Source of the DNA: Proteobacteria bacterium UBA5122
Lineage (GTDB): Bacteria > Pseudomonadota > Gammaproteobacteria > Tenderiales > Tenderiaceae
DNA length: 46,369 bases
Assembly: GCA_002415485.1 (NCBI GenBank)
Contig: DHYU01000081.1
Location: forward strand, 1 to 46,369
Reading direction: 5' to 3'
Shown here: piece by piece, positions 16,766-24,756 of the stretch
Layout: every line of letters begins with the position of its first letter
Numbering within the stretch: the first letter of the stretch is position 1
Position numbers and translations under genes: made by a program
The notes under the pieces: generated by a model
What the model was told of the DNA's origin: nothing
Seen by the model: the letters and a program-made list of their open reading frames with translations, nothing else
Database searches by the model: none

Positions 16766-16791
16766 AAAAGGCGCTGTTAGCGCCTTTTTTT
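16766..16791 (+). terminator. Intrinsic terminator of the microprotein gene
   Basis: AAAAGGCGCT (16766-16775), a GTT loop, and AGCGCCTTTT (16779-16788), with the T-run continuing to 16791, form a classic terminator 24 bases after the stop. Confidence 0.9.
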
Positions 16792-16820
16792 ATCCACCCA
16801 ATCCAACAGACTTATCAACC

Positions 16821-17480
16821 ATGAAACAGAGCCACTTTTTCCTCATTGCCATTGCCCTGATCGTCATCGCGCTCGGTGCAGCGCTGAGCCTCGAATCTCA
16901 GCCCACAACATCGACCACTCACGCGATGGACACGACTACTGCAAACGGAGCGCAATTCGTCCGCCCACACTCCCCCCGTGTCGGCGCAGAGCAAGCCAAG
17001 GTTATCCTGGTTGAATTTTTAGATCCCGCCTGCGAAACCTGCCGCCAATTTCATCCGTTTGTTAAACGCATACAACAACGCCATGGCGACAAAATCATGG
17101 TCGTCATCCGCTACGCCCCATTTCATCAAGGCTCAGACCAAATGGTGGCAATACTCGAAGCATCCCGCAAACAGGGTAAATTTGGTGAGGTACTGGAGCT
17201 GATGTTCGACAGCCAACATCTCTGGACACAACATCATGTCGCCCATGCAGACCGCTTCTGGCCACTTTTGGAAAATATCGATATTGATATCACCCGCCTC
17301 AAGCAAGACATCCAGGACCCGGCCATTCGCCAAGTCATCGAACAAGATCTGAGTGATGCTCAGGGCCTAGGGGCCAACAAAACCCCGACCTTCTTCGTTA
17401 ACGGGCAAGGACTGCCACGCTTTGGCCACCAGGAGCTGGTGCAATTGATCGAGGCCGAAATCGCCAAACACTATCCGTAG
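16821..17480 (+). CDS. Membrane-anchored thioredoxin-fold (DsbA/DsbG-like) protein
   Basis: An N-terminal hydrophobic segment (residues 5-24) anchors the protein or exports it to the periplasm. The thioredoxin fold begins at VILVEFLDPACETC, with the redox pair C71-x-x-C74. The helical insert follows, then NKTPTFFVNGQGLP with the cis-proline. The 219-residue length fits DsbA-family thiol oxidoreductases. Partners could be cytochrome or envelope proteins. It converges with the small gene at 17525 across an inverted repeat. The exact DsbA, DsbG or other subfamily is uncertain. Confidence 0.75.
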   Translation: MKQSHFFLIAIALIVIALGAALSLESQPTTSTTHAMDTTTANGAQFVRPHSPRVGAEQAKVILVEFLDPACETCRQFHPFVKRIQQRHGDKIMVVIRYAPFHQGSDQMVAILEASRKQGKFGEVLELMFDSQHLWTQHHVAHADRFWPLLENIDIDITRLKQDIQDPAIRQVIEQDLSDAQGLGANKTPTFFVNGQGLPRFGHQELVQLIEAEIAKHYP

Positions 17481-17490
17481 ACATAACTCA

Positions 17491-17517
17491 CCTAAGGCGT
17501 GAAGTACGCGCCTTAGG
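17491..17517. terminator. Inverted repeat between convergent genes
   Basis: CCTAAGGCG (17491-17499) pairs perfectly with CGCCTTAGG (17509-17517), with a nine-base loop. It lies between two convergent stops. There is no T-run on either side, so it may work as a bidirectional mRNA end or through Rho. Confidence 0.45.
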
Positions 17518-17524
17518 GGTAACA

Positions 17525-17773
17525 TCAATCTTTGCGCGCCAACTCAGCCTTGGCCTTCTGCAACCCATCCTTCATTTTCTGGATGATCGTTTTGCCCAAG
17601 AGCAACACAGCCAATAGAAATGCAACCTCGGCAACCACTACCAACACCGTAATCACGATCGCGATCCGGCCGCCGCTCAAATCCAAAAAAGGCACCACAA
17701 AGATTGCCAGCCACAACCCTGCCGAGATTGCCAATAAGGCATATCCAATCACATGTTTTATAGGCAAGCGCAT
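17525..17773 (-). CDS. Small two-span membrane protein, transporter-suffix-like
   Basis: From the ATG at 17773 the protein is 82 residues: MRLPIKHVIGYALLAISAG opens the first span, then LWLAIFVVPFLDLSGGRI, a second span IVITVLVVVAEVAFLLAVLLLG, and a basic amphipathic tail. The pattern fits small proteins annotated as transporter suffix domain proteins, which occur alone or fused to carriers. An upstream in-frame start would add six residues but looks poorer. The function is unknown. Confidence 0.55.
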   Translation of the reverse strand: MRLPIKHVIGYALLAISAGLWLAIFVVPFLDLSGGRIAIVITVLVVVAEVAFLLAVLLLGKTIIQKMKDGLQKAKAELARKD

Positions 17774-17894
17774 CAACCACTCTCGGCACACGACGAATCA
17801 GCGATAGGATAACACCCTCACCCGCTTCACGCGCCAACAAAGCTCAATCTGCTGCACCAAAATCGACACGCTGGCTCGCGATTACCCCTATTAC

Positions 17895-18932
17895 TTAACT
17901 GACCCGACGACGTATCGCAAAGCGCTCGCCAAACATGGCAGGACGGTAACTCATCTTCACCCGACGCAGATTTTCCAACCCCAGGTCATCGCCGACATTG
18001 ATATAGGTACAATCCGCAAAACAGCGGCTGAATTCACGAAACAAATACTGTGCCGCAGCCGGGATCGCAAAGTTGGTCTTCTCGAACAAGATGCTCGCTA
18101 CACGGCTATTGATGCGCTCACCGAAGGTAAAGCCTTCCACCTTGTCATCAATAATCAAGCACAGACCGACCAACCCCAACACATCAAAGTGCTCAAGGGC
18201 ACGTTCGATGCCCTGACGCTCCATTTCAACCGTAGCCAAAAAGTTTGCCAAATTGGCGCCACTTAGATTCTGAATGCGATCACGCAACCATGTGTTCTGT
18301 AATTCACGAATGCCATCGTGGTGCTGCGGCTGTAACGGTTCCAAACGATGCTGCGGGCAACTCCGCATGAACTGATTAATCTCATTGCGTTTGGTTTTAT
18401 ATGCATTGCCACGCAACTCAATCAACTCTTCGGTATTATAGATATAGTCAGAAAACACCGACTCAGTCACCCACTCTGCGTCACCTTCCAACAACTGCAC
18501 AAAACTCTTATTGGAATATTCCACCATCGACCAATGACGCCGACGGTTATAAAGATCCATCAATTCAAAACACACACGCAAGGCGTTCACCTGATGAGGT
18601 GCCCCCCCAATCGGCGGCAACAACATCGTCAAACGATCACCATTCAAACTAAACAGGCAAAAGCAATCATCAATGATCAGATAGAAACCGCTCATGCGGT
18701 TCATCCAAATAAAATTATTGGTAAAACTAAGGTCTGACACCACACAATCAGTGGACGACAAGTAATGATCGAATACACCTTTACTTTCAATCGTCAGCGG
18801 GGTCAGCTGATAGTCACCTATACTCAAGTGGCAACGGGAAAACTGTGGTGCGGGATGAGAATCTACAGCAGAGGAAGAAATCATAGGGACAGTGCCACGA
18901 GGTTCGTCGAACTCAGCATTATTTGCCAGCAT
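17895..18932 (-). CDS. DUF2156 (GNAT-fold) protein
   Basis: The 345-residue protein has two halves consistent with tandem GNAT-like folds of the DUF2156 family, to which the C-terminal domain of MprF lysyltransferases belongs. Visible blocks include FTNNFIWMNRMSGFYLIIDD, NAYKTKRNEINQF, and VEGFTFGERINSRVASILFEKTN followed by YINVGDDLGLENLRRVKMSYRP near the end. There is no membrane domain, unlike MprF, so it is a soluble protein. Related proteins transfer amino acids or act on lipids, but this one cannot be assigned a substrate. It is transcribed alone. Confidence 0.75.
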   Translation of the reverse strand: MLANNAEFDEPRGTVPMISSSAVDSHPAPQFSRCHLSIGDYQLTPLTIESKGVFDHYLSSTDCVVSDLSFTNNFIWMNRMSGFYLIIDDCFCLFSLNGDRLTMLLPPIGGAPHQVNALRVCFELMDLYNRRRHWSMVEYSNKSFVQLLEGDAEWVTESVFSDYIYNTEELIELRGNAYKTKRNEINQFMRSCPQHRLEPLQPQHHDGIRELQNTWLRDRIQNLSGANLANFLATVEMERQGIERALEHFDVLGLVGLCLIIDDKVEGFTFGERINSRVASILFEKTNFAIPAAAQYLFREFSRCFADCTYINVGDDLGLENLRRVKMSYRPAMFGERFAIRRRVS

Positions 18933-19124
18933 ACATTTATATGGCTTCCTTAACCAATCAAGGTAATTGAACGAAGTTTACGTTTGCAATTTTATATATG
19001 AGAACTTGGGCAAAGTGAAGAGGTCCCAAAAAGATATTTTTCCTGCCCTCTGGCACCACATAGTTGCCAAATGCAGTTTTTTTCATCACGCTAACTGATG
19101 GCCACCTAAACAGAAGATCAGCTC

Positions 19125-19532
19125 ATGATTCACCTATCCAACATCCCTACCGTCGCCCTGGACTGCTTACAACAGGACCACATCACCGTCTGTAACATGA
19201 TCAACCAGCTTCTCGCTGACCTCACCAAGGACACCAACAACCAGCTCATCGGCCAACAACTCGACACCCTGATCAAGCACTGTGTCGACCACTTCTTTTG
19301 TGAGGAAAAACAAATGGCTGCCTTCAGCTACCCCGAACTCACTACCCACCAGGCAGAACACAAAAATATCAGTACCGAGATCGCCACCATTCAGACCGAA
19401 TGGCACCAAAACAACGACCGACCAAGCCTTCATACCTATCTACAAGACCGTTTCACCCCCTGGCTTATCGATCACATCACCCGCTTCGACATCGAAGGCA
19501 CTCAATTCATCTACGATGCCGGGGGCAGGTAA
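19125..19532 (+). CDS. Bacteriohemerythrin
   Basis: The 135-residue single-domain protein has the diiron site of hemerythrins: H19, H56 and E60 in HFFCEEKQM, H75 and H79 in HQAEH, H117 and D122 in HITRFD. Such proteins bind or sense oxygen and are cytoplasmic. The spacing of ligands is normal and no extra domain is fused. The gene is alone between the DUF2156 gene and the Nif11-domain gene. It could supply or sense oxygen for a neighbouring metabolic process, but none is obvious here. Confidence 0.85.
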   Translation: MIHLSNIPTVALDCLQQDHITVCNMINQLLADLTKDTNNQLIGQQLDTLIKHCVDHFFCEEKQMAAFSYPELTTHQAEHKNISTEIATIQTEWHQNNDRPSLHTYLQDRFTPWLIDHITRFDIEGTQFIYDAGGR

Positions 19533-19681
19533 CATCCGCGCTTAACCGCAGCCTATTGGTCTTTAATAAATAATATGTAATAGACATACCCGGCCTTGAA
19601 TCCGCCCAGAAAACTACCTAAGGCCGAAAAAGGCATTCTGGTGTAAGATAGTGCCATACAGAAACAACAGGAATTTCCACC

Positions 19682-19897
19682 ATGTCGCTAGAAAACGTCG
19701 AAGCATTCTTAAAGAAAATGCAGGCGGACCCCGCCCTGAAAGAAAAAGTACTCGCCTCAGCCACCGCAGATGATGTCGCGCAGATTGCACTCAAACTCGG
19801 CTTCGAATTCTCTGGCGACGAGTTACTCCGGATGTGTGGCAAGAAAGTCGGCAAGGTCACTGTCATTAAAAATGACCTGCCCGGGGAATACAACTAA
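19682..19897 (+). CDS. Nif11-domain small protein (possible RiPP-precursor-like)
   Basis: The 71-residue protein starts MSLENVEAFLKKMQADPALKEK and continues VLASATADDVAQIALKLGF and EFSGDELLRMCG. This is the Nif11 fold found in leader peptides of Nif11-derived natural-product precursors. After the domain it has a short tail KKVGKVTVIKNDLPGEYN. It lacks both the usual Gly-Gly cleavage motif and a Cys/Ser/Thr-rich core; only one cysteine (C52) is present. No modifying enzyme or transporter is next to it. A weak AGG-containing ribosome-binding site precedes the ATG. It may be a stand-alone Nif11 protein rather than a peptide precursor. Confidence 0.75.
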   Translation: MSLENVEAFLKKMQADPALKEKVLASATADDVAQIALKLGFEFSGDELLRMCGKKVGKVTVIKNDLPGEYN

Positions 19898-19948
19898 GAT
19901 TTTCTTAAAACGCTCCCCGGATTAAATACACCCTCTCACCGACAGGCA

Positions 19949-21928
19949 CTACTCGGCCAGGCGCTGCCAACTTTGTGGGTGGCGCTTGGCCTCCCCTAAC
20001 TTGCTGCGCATCTCTGCCAACATCGCATCCATCGGCACCCCACGACGCGCACTAATTTCTTCCACATAGCGTATCGATGCCTCGGCATCGTCAAACTTGG
20101 CGACAGCCACCTGCCAGCGGAATTTTTCAAACAGGATATCCATCCCCAACAACGAACCTGGCGAACCAAACAATTCATACGCCTTGTCGTAAAACGCCAT
20201 ACCTTCCTGATAGTAGCCCATATACAACAAGGCATTGCCACGGAAGGCGTGGAACCAATATGCGAATTTCTTGCCGGGTTGGGCATACGGATTCTTCAAA
20301 CCAGCCTCAGACATCAACATAAAATGCTGTGGCGTTAAGGCACGACAATCGCGCGCCGAGAAGAACATCTGCAACCGGTCATATACCGCAATCACATATG
20401 GACTGGGCAGATCGTTTTGCAGGCGCCACAACACCTCACCAAACAATTCTCGGGGGATCTCATTTTGATCGCACATGGCCCACATCGTCTGCATCGCCGT
20501 GCCCAAGCGCCGCGACGGGAAATAATGATAGGCACGATTCAACACAAACTTGGCCTTATCCTGCTGTTTGGTCACGATTTGCAGGGTGGCCATGTCCGAC
20601 GATGCCCGCGCCGATTGCGGCTGATTCTCGTAGGCATGCAACACAATGCCGTAAAAACTATCCCAGATCTTGGCGCGATCATGGGTCTGGTCGGCAACAT
20701 AGCCAGTCATCAGCAGCACGGCGACCAACTGCAGCGGGTACGTCTTGCCTAGATCGGGATACGGTTTGAGCAGGTAATACACCACAGCGAACACGATGCC
20801 GAAGGCGGCGAGATAATTGCGATGTTCGAATGCCAGCTCTAACGGCAATATCGTCGACTCCAGCGCATGCGCGGCGAAGAACCACAAAATCGCCAGCGCC
20901 AGTATCGGCGCCTTGCGCCGCAACTGCCATACCAACACAAAGGCAGCGATGATGGCGGCGGACGCCAGCGCAGTCATCAGATCAAACTCCGTGACCTTTA
21001 AAAATCCGTCCTGATAGAGCGACATCTCGCTGATACGAGGCACCAGGATCAACATGAGGTAATACCACATCAACTGCGCCTGGGTGTAAAGACGCTCGGC
21101 CAGCGTAAAATCACGATACTCAAAACCACCAGTCAACCGACCGAAGTGCAGCAGAAAATAAATCGCCCCCACCACCAATGGCAGCGCGATCAATACCACA
21201 TGGTACAACCGCAACTGTTGTCTCGCCTTGCCGAGTGGCGCCTCAAAGCGAAACACGATCCATTCTATGGCGAGGATAAACAGCGGCAACAGCACGCCAT
21301 TTTCCTTGCTAAACGCCGCCGCCGGCCCAAACACCATCAGGGCCGCCAGCATCAGCCAGATACCACCCTTGCGCGCTTCGTTCAAACGCACACGACCGAT
21401 CACATAGACCAACATACCGGCGATCATGAACATCGCCGACAGAATCGCCATGCGCTGCACGGCATACAACACGGTACTGACCAAGAACGGATGCAATAAC
21501 CAGATCGCACCCGCCACCGCTGCGATGATCGCCGCCCTGCCATCATACTGGGCGCCGAGCACTACACGACTGATACGGTAGGCCAGCCAGGTCAGCAACA
21601 AACCGCTCAGCATGTGCAGCATCAGGTTGTGATACTTGAACATCTCCGGCTCATGGCCGCCGAGATAACTGCTCAGCGCCAGCGTCACCGCGGAGATCGG
21701 CCGCCCCAGTTCGCCACTGTGATTATTGAAAAACGCGGTGATCAGCACCGACCAGGACAACTCATCCAGGCGCAGTCGATCGATATTGATAAAGTCATCG
21801 AGCAGGAACGGCCCTTTGAGTCCCGGCGCGTAGGCCCACATGGTCGCGCTCAGCGCCGTCGCCAGCAACAGCAGAAACCACAACTGTGGTTTGCGCATGA
21901 TGGCGTTATATTGAAGTGAAGAAGACAT
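19949..21928 (-). CDS. Multi-span GT-C-like glycosyltransferase with C-terminal TPR-like helices
   Basis: The 659-residue protein begins with a transmembrane segment, then FLLDDFINIDRLRLDELSW, then about ten more spans to around residue 405. An acidic pair in the first periplasmic loop (LLDDF), followed by GRPISAVTLAL, is the arrangement seen in TMTC/GT-C enzymes that use lipid-linked sugars. The last 230 residues are soluble TPR-like helices. The start with AGGA six bases upstream is sensible. It may glycosylate proteins or lipids in the envelope. No glycan operon surrounds it. Confidence 0.55.
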   Translation of the reverse strand: MSSSLQYNAIMRKPQLWFLLLLATALSATMWAYAPGLKGPFLLDDFINIDRLRLDELSWSVLITAFFNNHSGELGRPISAVTLALSSYLGGHEPEMFKYHNLMLHMLSGLLLTWLAYRISRVVLGAQYDGRAAIIAAVAGAIWLLHPFLVSTVLYAVQRMAILSAMFMIAGMLVYVIGRVRLNEARKGGIWLMLAALMVFGPAAAFSKENGVLLPLFILAIEWIVFRFEAPLGKARQQLRLYHVVLIALPLVVGAIYFLLHFGRLTGGFEYRDFTLAERLYTQAQLMWYYLMLILVPRISEMSLYQDGFLKVTEFDLMTALASAAIIAAFVLVWQLRRKAPILALAILWFFAAHALESTILPLELAFEHRNYLAAFGIVFAVVYYLLKPYPDLGKTYPLQLVAVLLMTGYVADQTHDRAKIWDSFYGIVLHAYENQPQSARASSDMATLQIVTKQQDKAKFVLNRAYHYFPSRRLGTAMQTMWAMCDQNEIPRELFGEVLWRLQNDLPSPYVIAVYDRLQMFFSARDCRALTPQHFMLMSEAGLKNPYAQPGKKFAYWFHAFRGNALLYMGYYQEGMAFYDKAYELFGSPGSLLGMDILFEKFRWQVAVAKFDDAEASIRYVEEISARRGVPMDAMLAEMRSKLGEAKRHPQSWQRLAE

Positions 21929-22015
21929 CCAAAATCCTGTTGTTTAACCTGCGCGGGATCATCGCCCCTCAATCCATTCAGGCCACATTATTGTAAGCAC
22001 CTGCTGCTGTCCAAC

Positions 22016-23917
22016 TCAGCCCTCGAGTGCCTCCAAGGCCTCGCTGGCCTCCAGCCACGCCTCTTCCACCTGTTGTAGCTCGCGTTTCAATTCAGCCTGT
22101 TGCGTCAGGTAGCGTTGCAGCTCATCTTTGGCCGCCACCTGATACAGCTCACCGTCAGCCAGGCGTTGTTCGACCAGTGCCAGCTCGCGACCCAGGGACT
22201 CCATGCGGGCCTCCAGACGCTGCACTTCTTTGCGTAGTGGCTGCGATTGTTTGCGTTTCTCGGCCGACTGCTGACGCTGTTGCTTGCGTGCCGCAGCCGA
22301 GTGGTCAGCATCTGGTTTGACCTCCACCTCCTGCCGCCGCTCGCTGCGCGCCTGCTCCAGGCGCCAACGACGATAATCTTCCAGGTCTCCGCGAAAGACA
22401 TCGGCCCGGCCATCGGCGACATGGATGAAGTCATCACACACGCTATCGAGCATGTAACGATCATGCGACACGATCACCATCGCACCATCAAACTCCTGCA
22501 AGGCCATCGCCAAGGCCGTGCGCATATCGATATCGAGATGATTGGTCGGCTCATCGAGCAATAACAGGTTTGGCCGCTGATAGACCAACATCGCCAGCAC
22601 CAGCCGCGCCTTTTCACCGCCGGAAAAACTACCGACCACGGTGTCGACACGCTCACCGCTGAAGCCAAAACTGCCCAGATAATTGCGTAGATTCTGATCG
22701 CTCTCCTTCGGCGCCAGTTTCAACATATGCGCCAGCGGCGTCGCCTCGGCATCGAGCTGTTCCAATTGATGCTGTGCAAAATAGCCCAGGCGCAGATCCT
22801 TGGCGCGTGTCGCCTCGCCCGCCATCAGCGGCAGACTGTCGGCCAGCAGCTTGATCAGCGTCGACTTGCCCGCCCCATTGGCGCCGAGCAGACCGATACG
22901 ATCACCGGGCGACAACACCAGGTTCACGTCTTGCAACAAGGCATGGCCACCATAACCGACGGCAACATGTTCCAGCTTCAGCAGCGGCCGCGGCAGTTTC
23001 TCGGCGGGACGGAACGAAAAGGTAAACGGCGTATCGACATGCGCCTGCGCAATCAACTCCATGCGCTCCAGCGTCTTGATCCGACTCTGCGCCTGTTTGG
23101 CCTTGGAGGCCTTGGCCTTGAAGCGATCAACAAAGCTGCGCACATGCGCGATCTCACGCTGCTGCCGCTCAAACGCCGCCGCTTGCTGTTTCAGTTGTTC
23201 GACTCGATAACGCTCAAAGGAGGAATAATTGCCGCGATACAAGGTCGCGTTTTGTTGTTCGATATGGAGGATGGTATCGCTCACATCATCGAGGAAATCA
23301 CGATCATGCGAGATCAACATCAAGGTCCCTGGATAGGCCTTCAACCACTCCTGCAGCCAGATCACCGCATCCAGATCCAAGTGATTGGTCGGCTCGTCGA
23401 GCAGCAACAGGTCAGATCGACACATCAAGGCCTGGGCCAGATTCAGCCGCATGCGCCAGCCACCAGAGAACTCGGCGACCGGCCGCTGATATTGGCTATC
23501 GACAAACCCCAAACCACTCAGCAGACGCGCGGCACGGGAGCGCGCACTGTAACCGCCGATGGCATCGAAACGCCCGTGCAGCACGGCCTGGCGTTCACCG
23601 TTGTCAGCCGCCTCGGCGGCGGCCAGGTCGGCCTCGATCTGCCGCAGCTCACGATCGCCATCGAGCACATATTCAATCGCCGGCACCGCCAGCGCAGGCG
23701 TCTCTTGCGCCACGTGCGCCACCACCAGACCATTGGCCAATGCCACCTCGCCCACGTCACAATGAATCTCGTCACGGACCAAGGCAAACAGCGTCGATTT
23801 ACCGCAACCATTGGCACCAGTCACGCCCACACGCTGCCCTTGATGAATGGTCAGGGTGACGTGGGAGAAGAGCACGCGGGGGCCGCGGCGAACGGAAACA
23901 TCGGAGAAATTCAGCAT
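22016..23917 (-). CDS. yheS: ABC-F ATPase, YheS type
   Basis: The 633-residue protein carries two ABC ATPase domains. Walker A motifs are GANGCGKS (34-41) and GANGAGKS in the second half, with FSGGWRMRLNLA and FSGGEKARLVLA signatures and two LLLDEPTNHLD Walker B motifs. The linker between domains contains the charged KQAAAFERQQREIAHVRSFVDRFKAKASKAKQ segment. The C-terminal 100 residues form a coiled coil. There is no membrane domain, so it is a cytosolic ribosome-associated factor of the ABC-F group. YheS in E. coli is about 637 residues, a close fit. It appears to be transcribed alone. Confidence 0.85.
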   Translation of the reverse strand: MLNFSDVSVRRGPRVLFSHVTLTIHQGQRVGVTGANGCGKSTLFALVRDEIHCDVGEVALANGLVVAHVAQETPALAVPAIEYVLDGDRELRQIEADLAAAEAADNGERQAVLHGRFDAIGGYSARSRAARLLSGLGFVDSQYQRPVAEFSGGWRMRLNLAQALMCRSDLLLLDEPTNHLDLDAVIWLQEWLKAYPGTLMLISHDRDFLDDVSDTILHIEQQNATLYRGNYSSFERYRVEQLKQQAAAFERQQREIAHVRSFVDRFKAKASKAKQAQSRIKTLERMELIAQAHVDTPFTFSFRPAEKLPRPLLKLEHVAVGYGGHALLQDVNLVLSPGDRIGLLGANGAGKSTLIKLLADSLPLMAGEATRAKDLRLGYFAQHQLEQLDAEATPLAHMLKLAPKESDQNLRNYLGSFGFSGERVDTVVGSFSGGEKARLVLAMLVYQRPNLLLLDEPTNHLDIDMRTALAMALQEFDGAMVIVSHDRYMLDSVCDDFIHVADGRADVFRGDLEDYRRWRLEQARSERRQEVEVKPDADHSAAARKQQRQQSAEKRKQSQPLRKEVQRLEARMESLGRELALVEQRLADGELYQVAAKDELQRYLTQQAELKRELQQVEEAWLEASEALEALEG

Positions 23918-23981
23918 GGGCGGCAGTTTAGCAGGAGCCGAAAGCGCCCACCATAGACACGTATTTCACGAGGACGAAAAA

Positions 23982-24024
23982 CTAAAAAGGCCTGAAGTCG
24001 CCCATCCCCGACACTTCAGACCTT
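23982..24024 (-). terminator. Intrinsic terminator of the gene at 24112
   Basis: On the minus strand, AAGGTCTGAAGT (24024..24013) pairs with ACTTCAGGCCTT (23998..23987) with one mismatch and a 14-base loop. It is followed by a T-run at 23986..23982. The hairpin lies about 90 bases after the stop of the gene to its right. Confidence 0.75.
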
Positions 24025-24111
24025 CAACCCCAACGACATCCTGTTGTCGTGGGCGGCGCATCCTGCGCCTAAAACACGCCGAACTCCGTCGACGCGTATA
24101 AAATCAATCGT

Positions 24112-24621
24112 TCAGCCCACGCTGCCGCGGCAGCGTTCTATCAAACTCCGTGCCTGCGACTTCAACCAACGCAGCTGACGCACACACTCACGCAGACGCG
24201 CATCCAGCTCACGACATACCGCCTCTTCCGCAGATTCGGCACACAGCTTTTGCATGCGCACCATTCGCGCCGCCTGATAGCAGATCATCGCCACACCAGT
24301 CGCCAGTTCGCGGTAATAACAATTCAAGGCCTGACGCAGCTCAGCATTCTCAACCAGCATCATATCGTCGTCTAAATTTGCAACCCGATTGGCGAACTCA
24401 CGCAGGTGATGCACGCTATCCGCCGGCAATTGCGACTCCAAACCCCAGGTATTCAACACATCATCCAGCAACAGCTGAACCTTGCCCAAGTCGGCCGCCA
24501 TGCGGGTCGCCAAGATCTGCTGACTGACCCCAAAACACGGCTCGCCGTCATCGCGCGTCAGCCGCAGACCATCGATATCCGCTGAATGACCACCCCATAC
24601 AAGTGCAGATGAATAATTCAT
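24112..24621 (-). CDS. Hypothetical helical protein
   Basis: From the ATG at 24621 (GGGAAGA four bases upstream) the protein is 169 residues. It is mostly helical and charged, with a run of Arg and Cys near the end (CRELDARLRECVRQLRWLKSQARSLIERCRG). Cysteines occur about six times but in no metal-binding spacing that I recognise. There is no signal peptide and no membrane segment. An earlier ATG at 24678 would add 19 residues of a weaker pattern. It is a single gene with its own terminator. No family was recognised. Confidence 0.5.
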   Translation of the reverse strand: MNYSSALVWGGHSADIDGLRLTRDDGEPCFGVSQQILATRMAADLGKVQLLLDDVLNTWGLESQLPADSVHHLREFANRVANLDDDMMLVENAELRQALNCYYRELATGVAMICYQAARMVRMQKLCAESAEEAVCRELDARLRECVRQLRWLKSQARSLIERCRGSVG

Positions 24622-24756
24622 ACCATCTTCCCCAAGTTGCGTTTTTGGTTCGTGTCTTGTTGTGGTCACTGGCATCAAACCAGAGACTACAGAACATTTC
24701 TAGCACAAACTCATAGACTTGTCGTCTTCTTGGAGAAAAATCTTTAAGACTTTTTG

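Noticed and set aside
19682..19897. Calling the Nif11 protein a lanthipeptide precursor
   Set aside because: It has no leader cleavage motif, no Cys/Ser/Thr-rich core and no modifying enzymes nearby.
22027..23956. Long plus-strand frame opposite the ABC-F gene
   Set aside because: It is the antisense shadow of a GC-rich coding region and resembles no protein.
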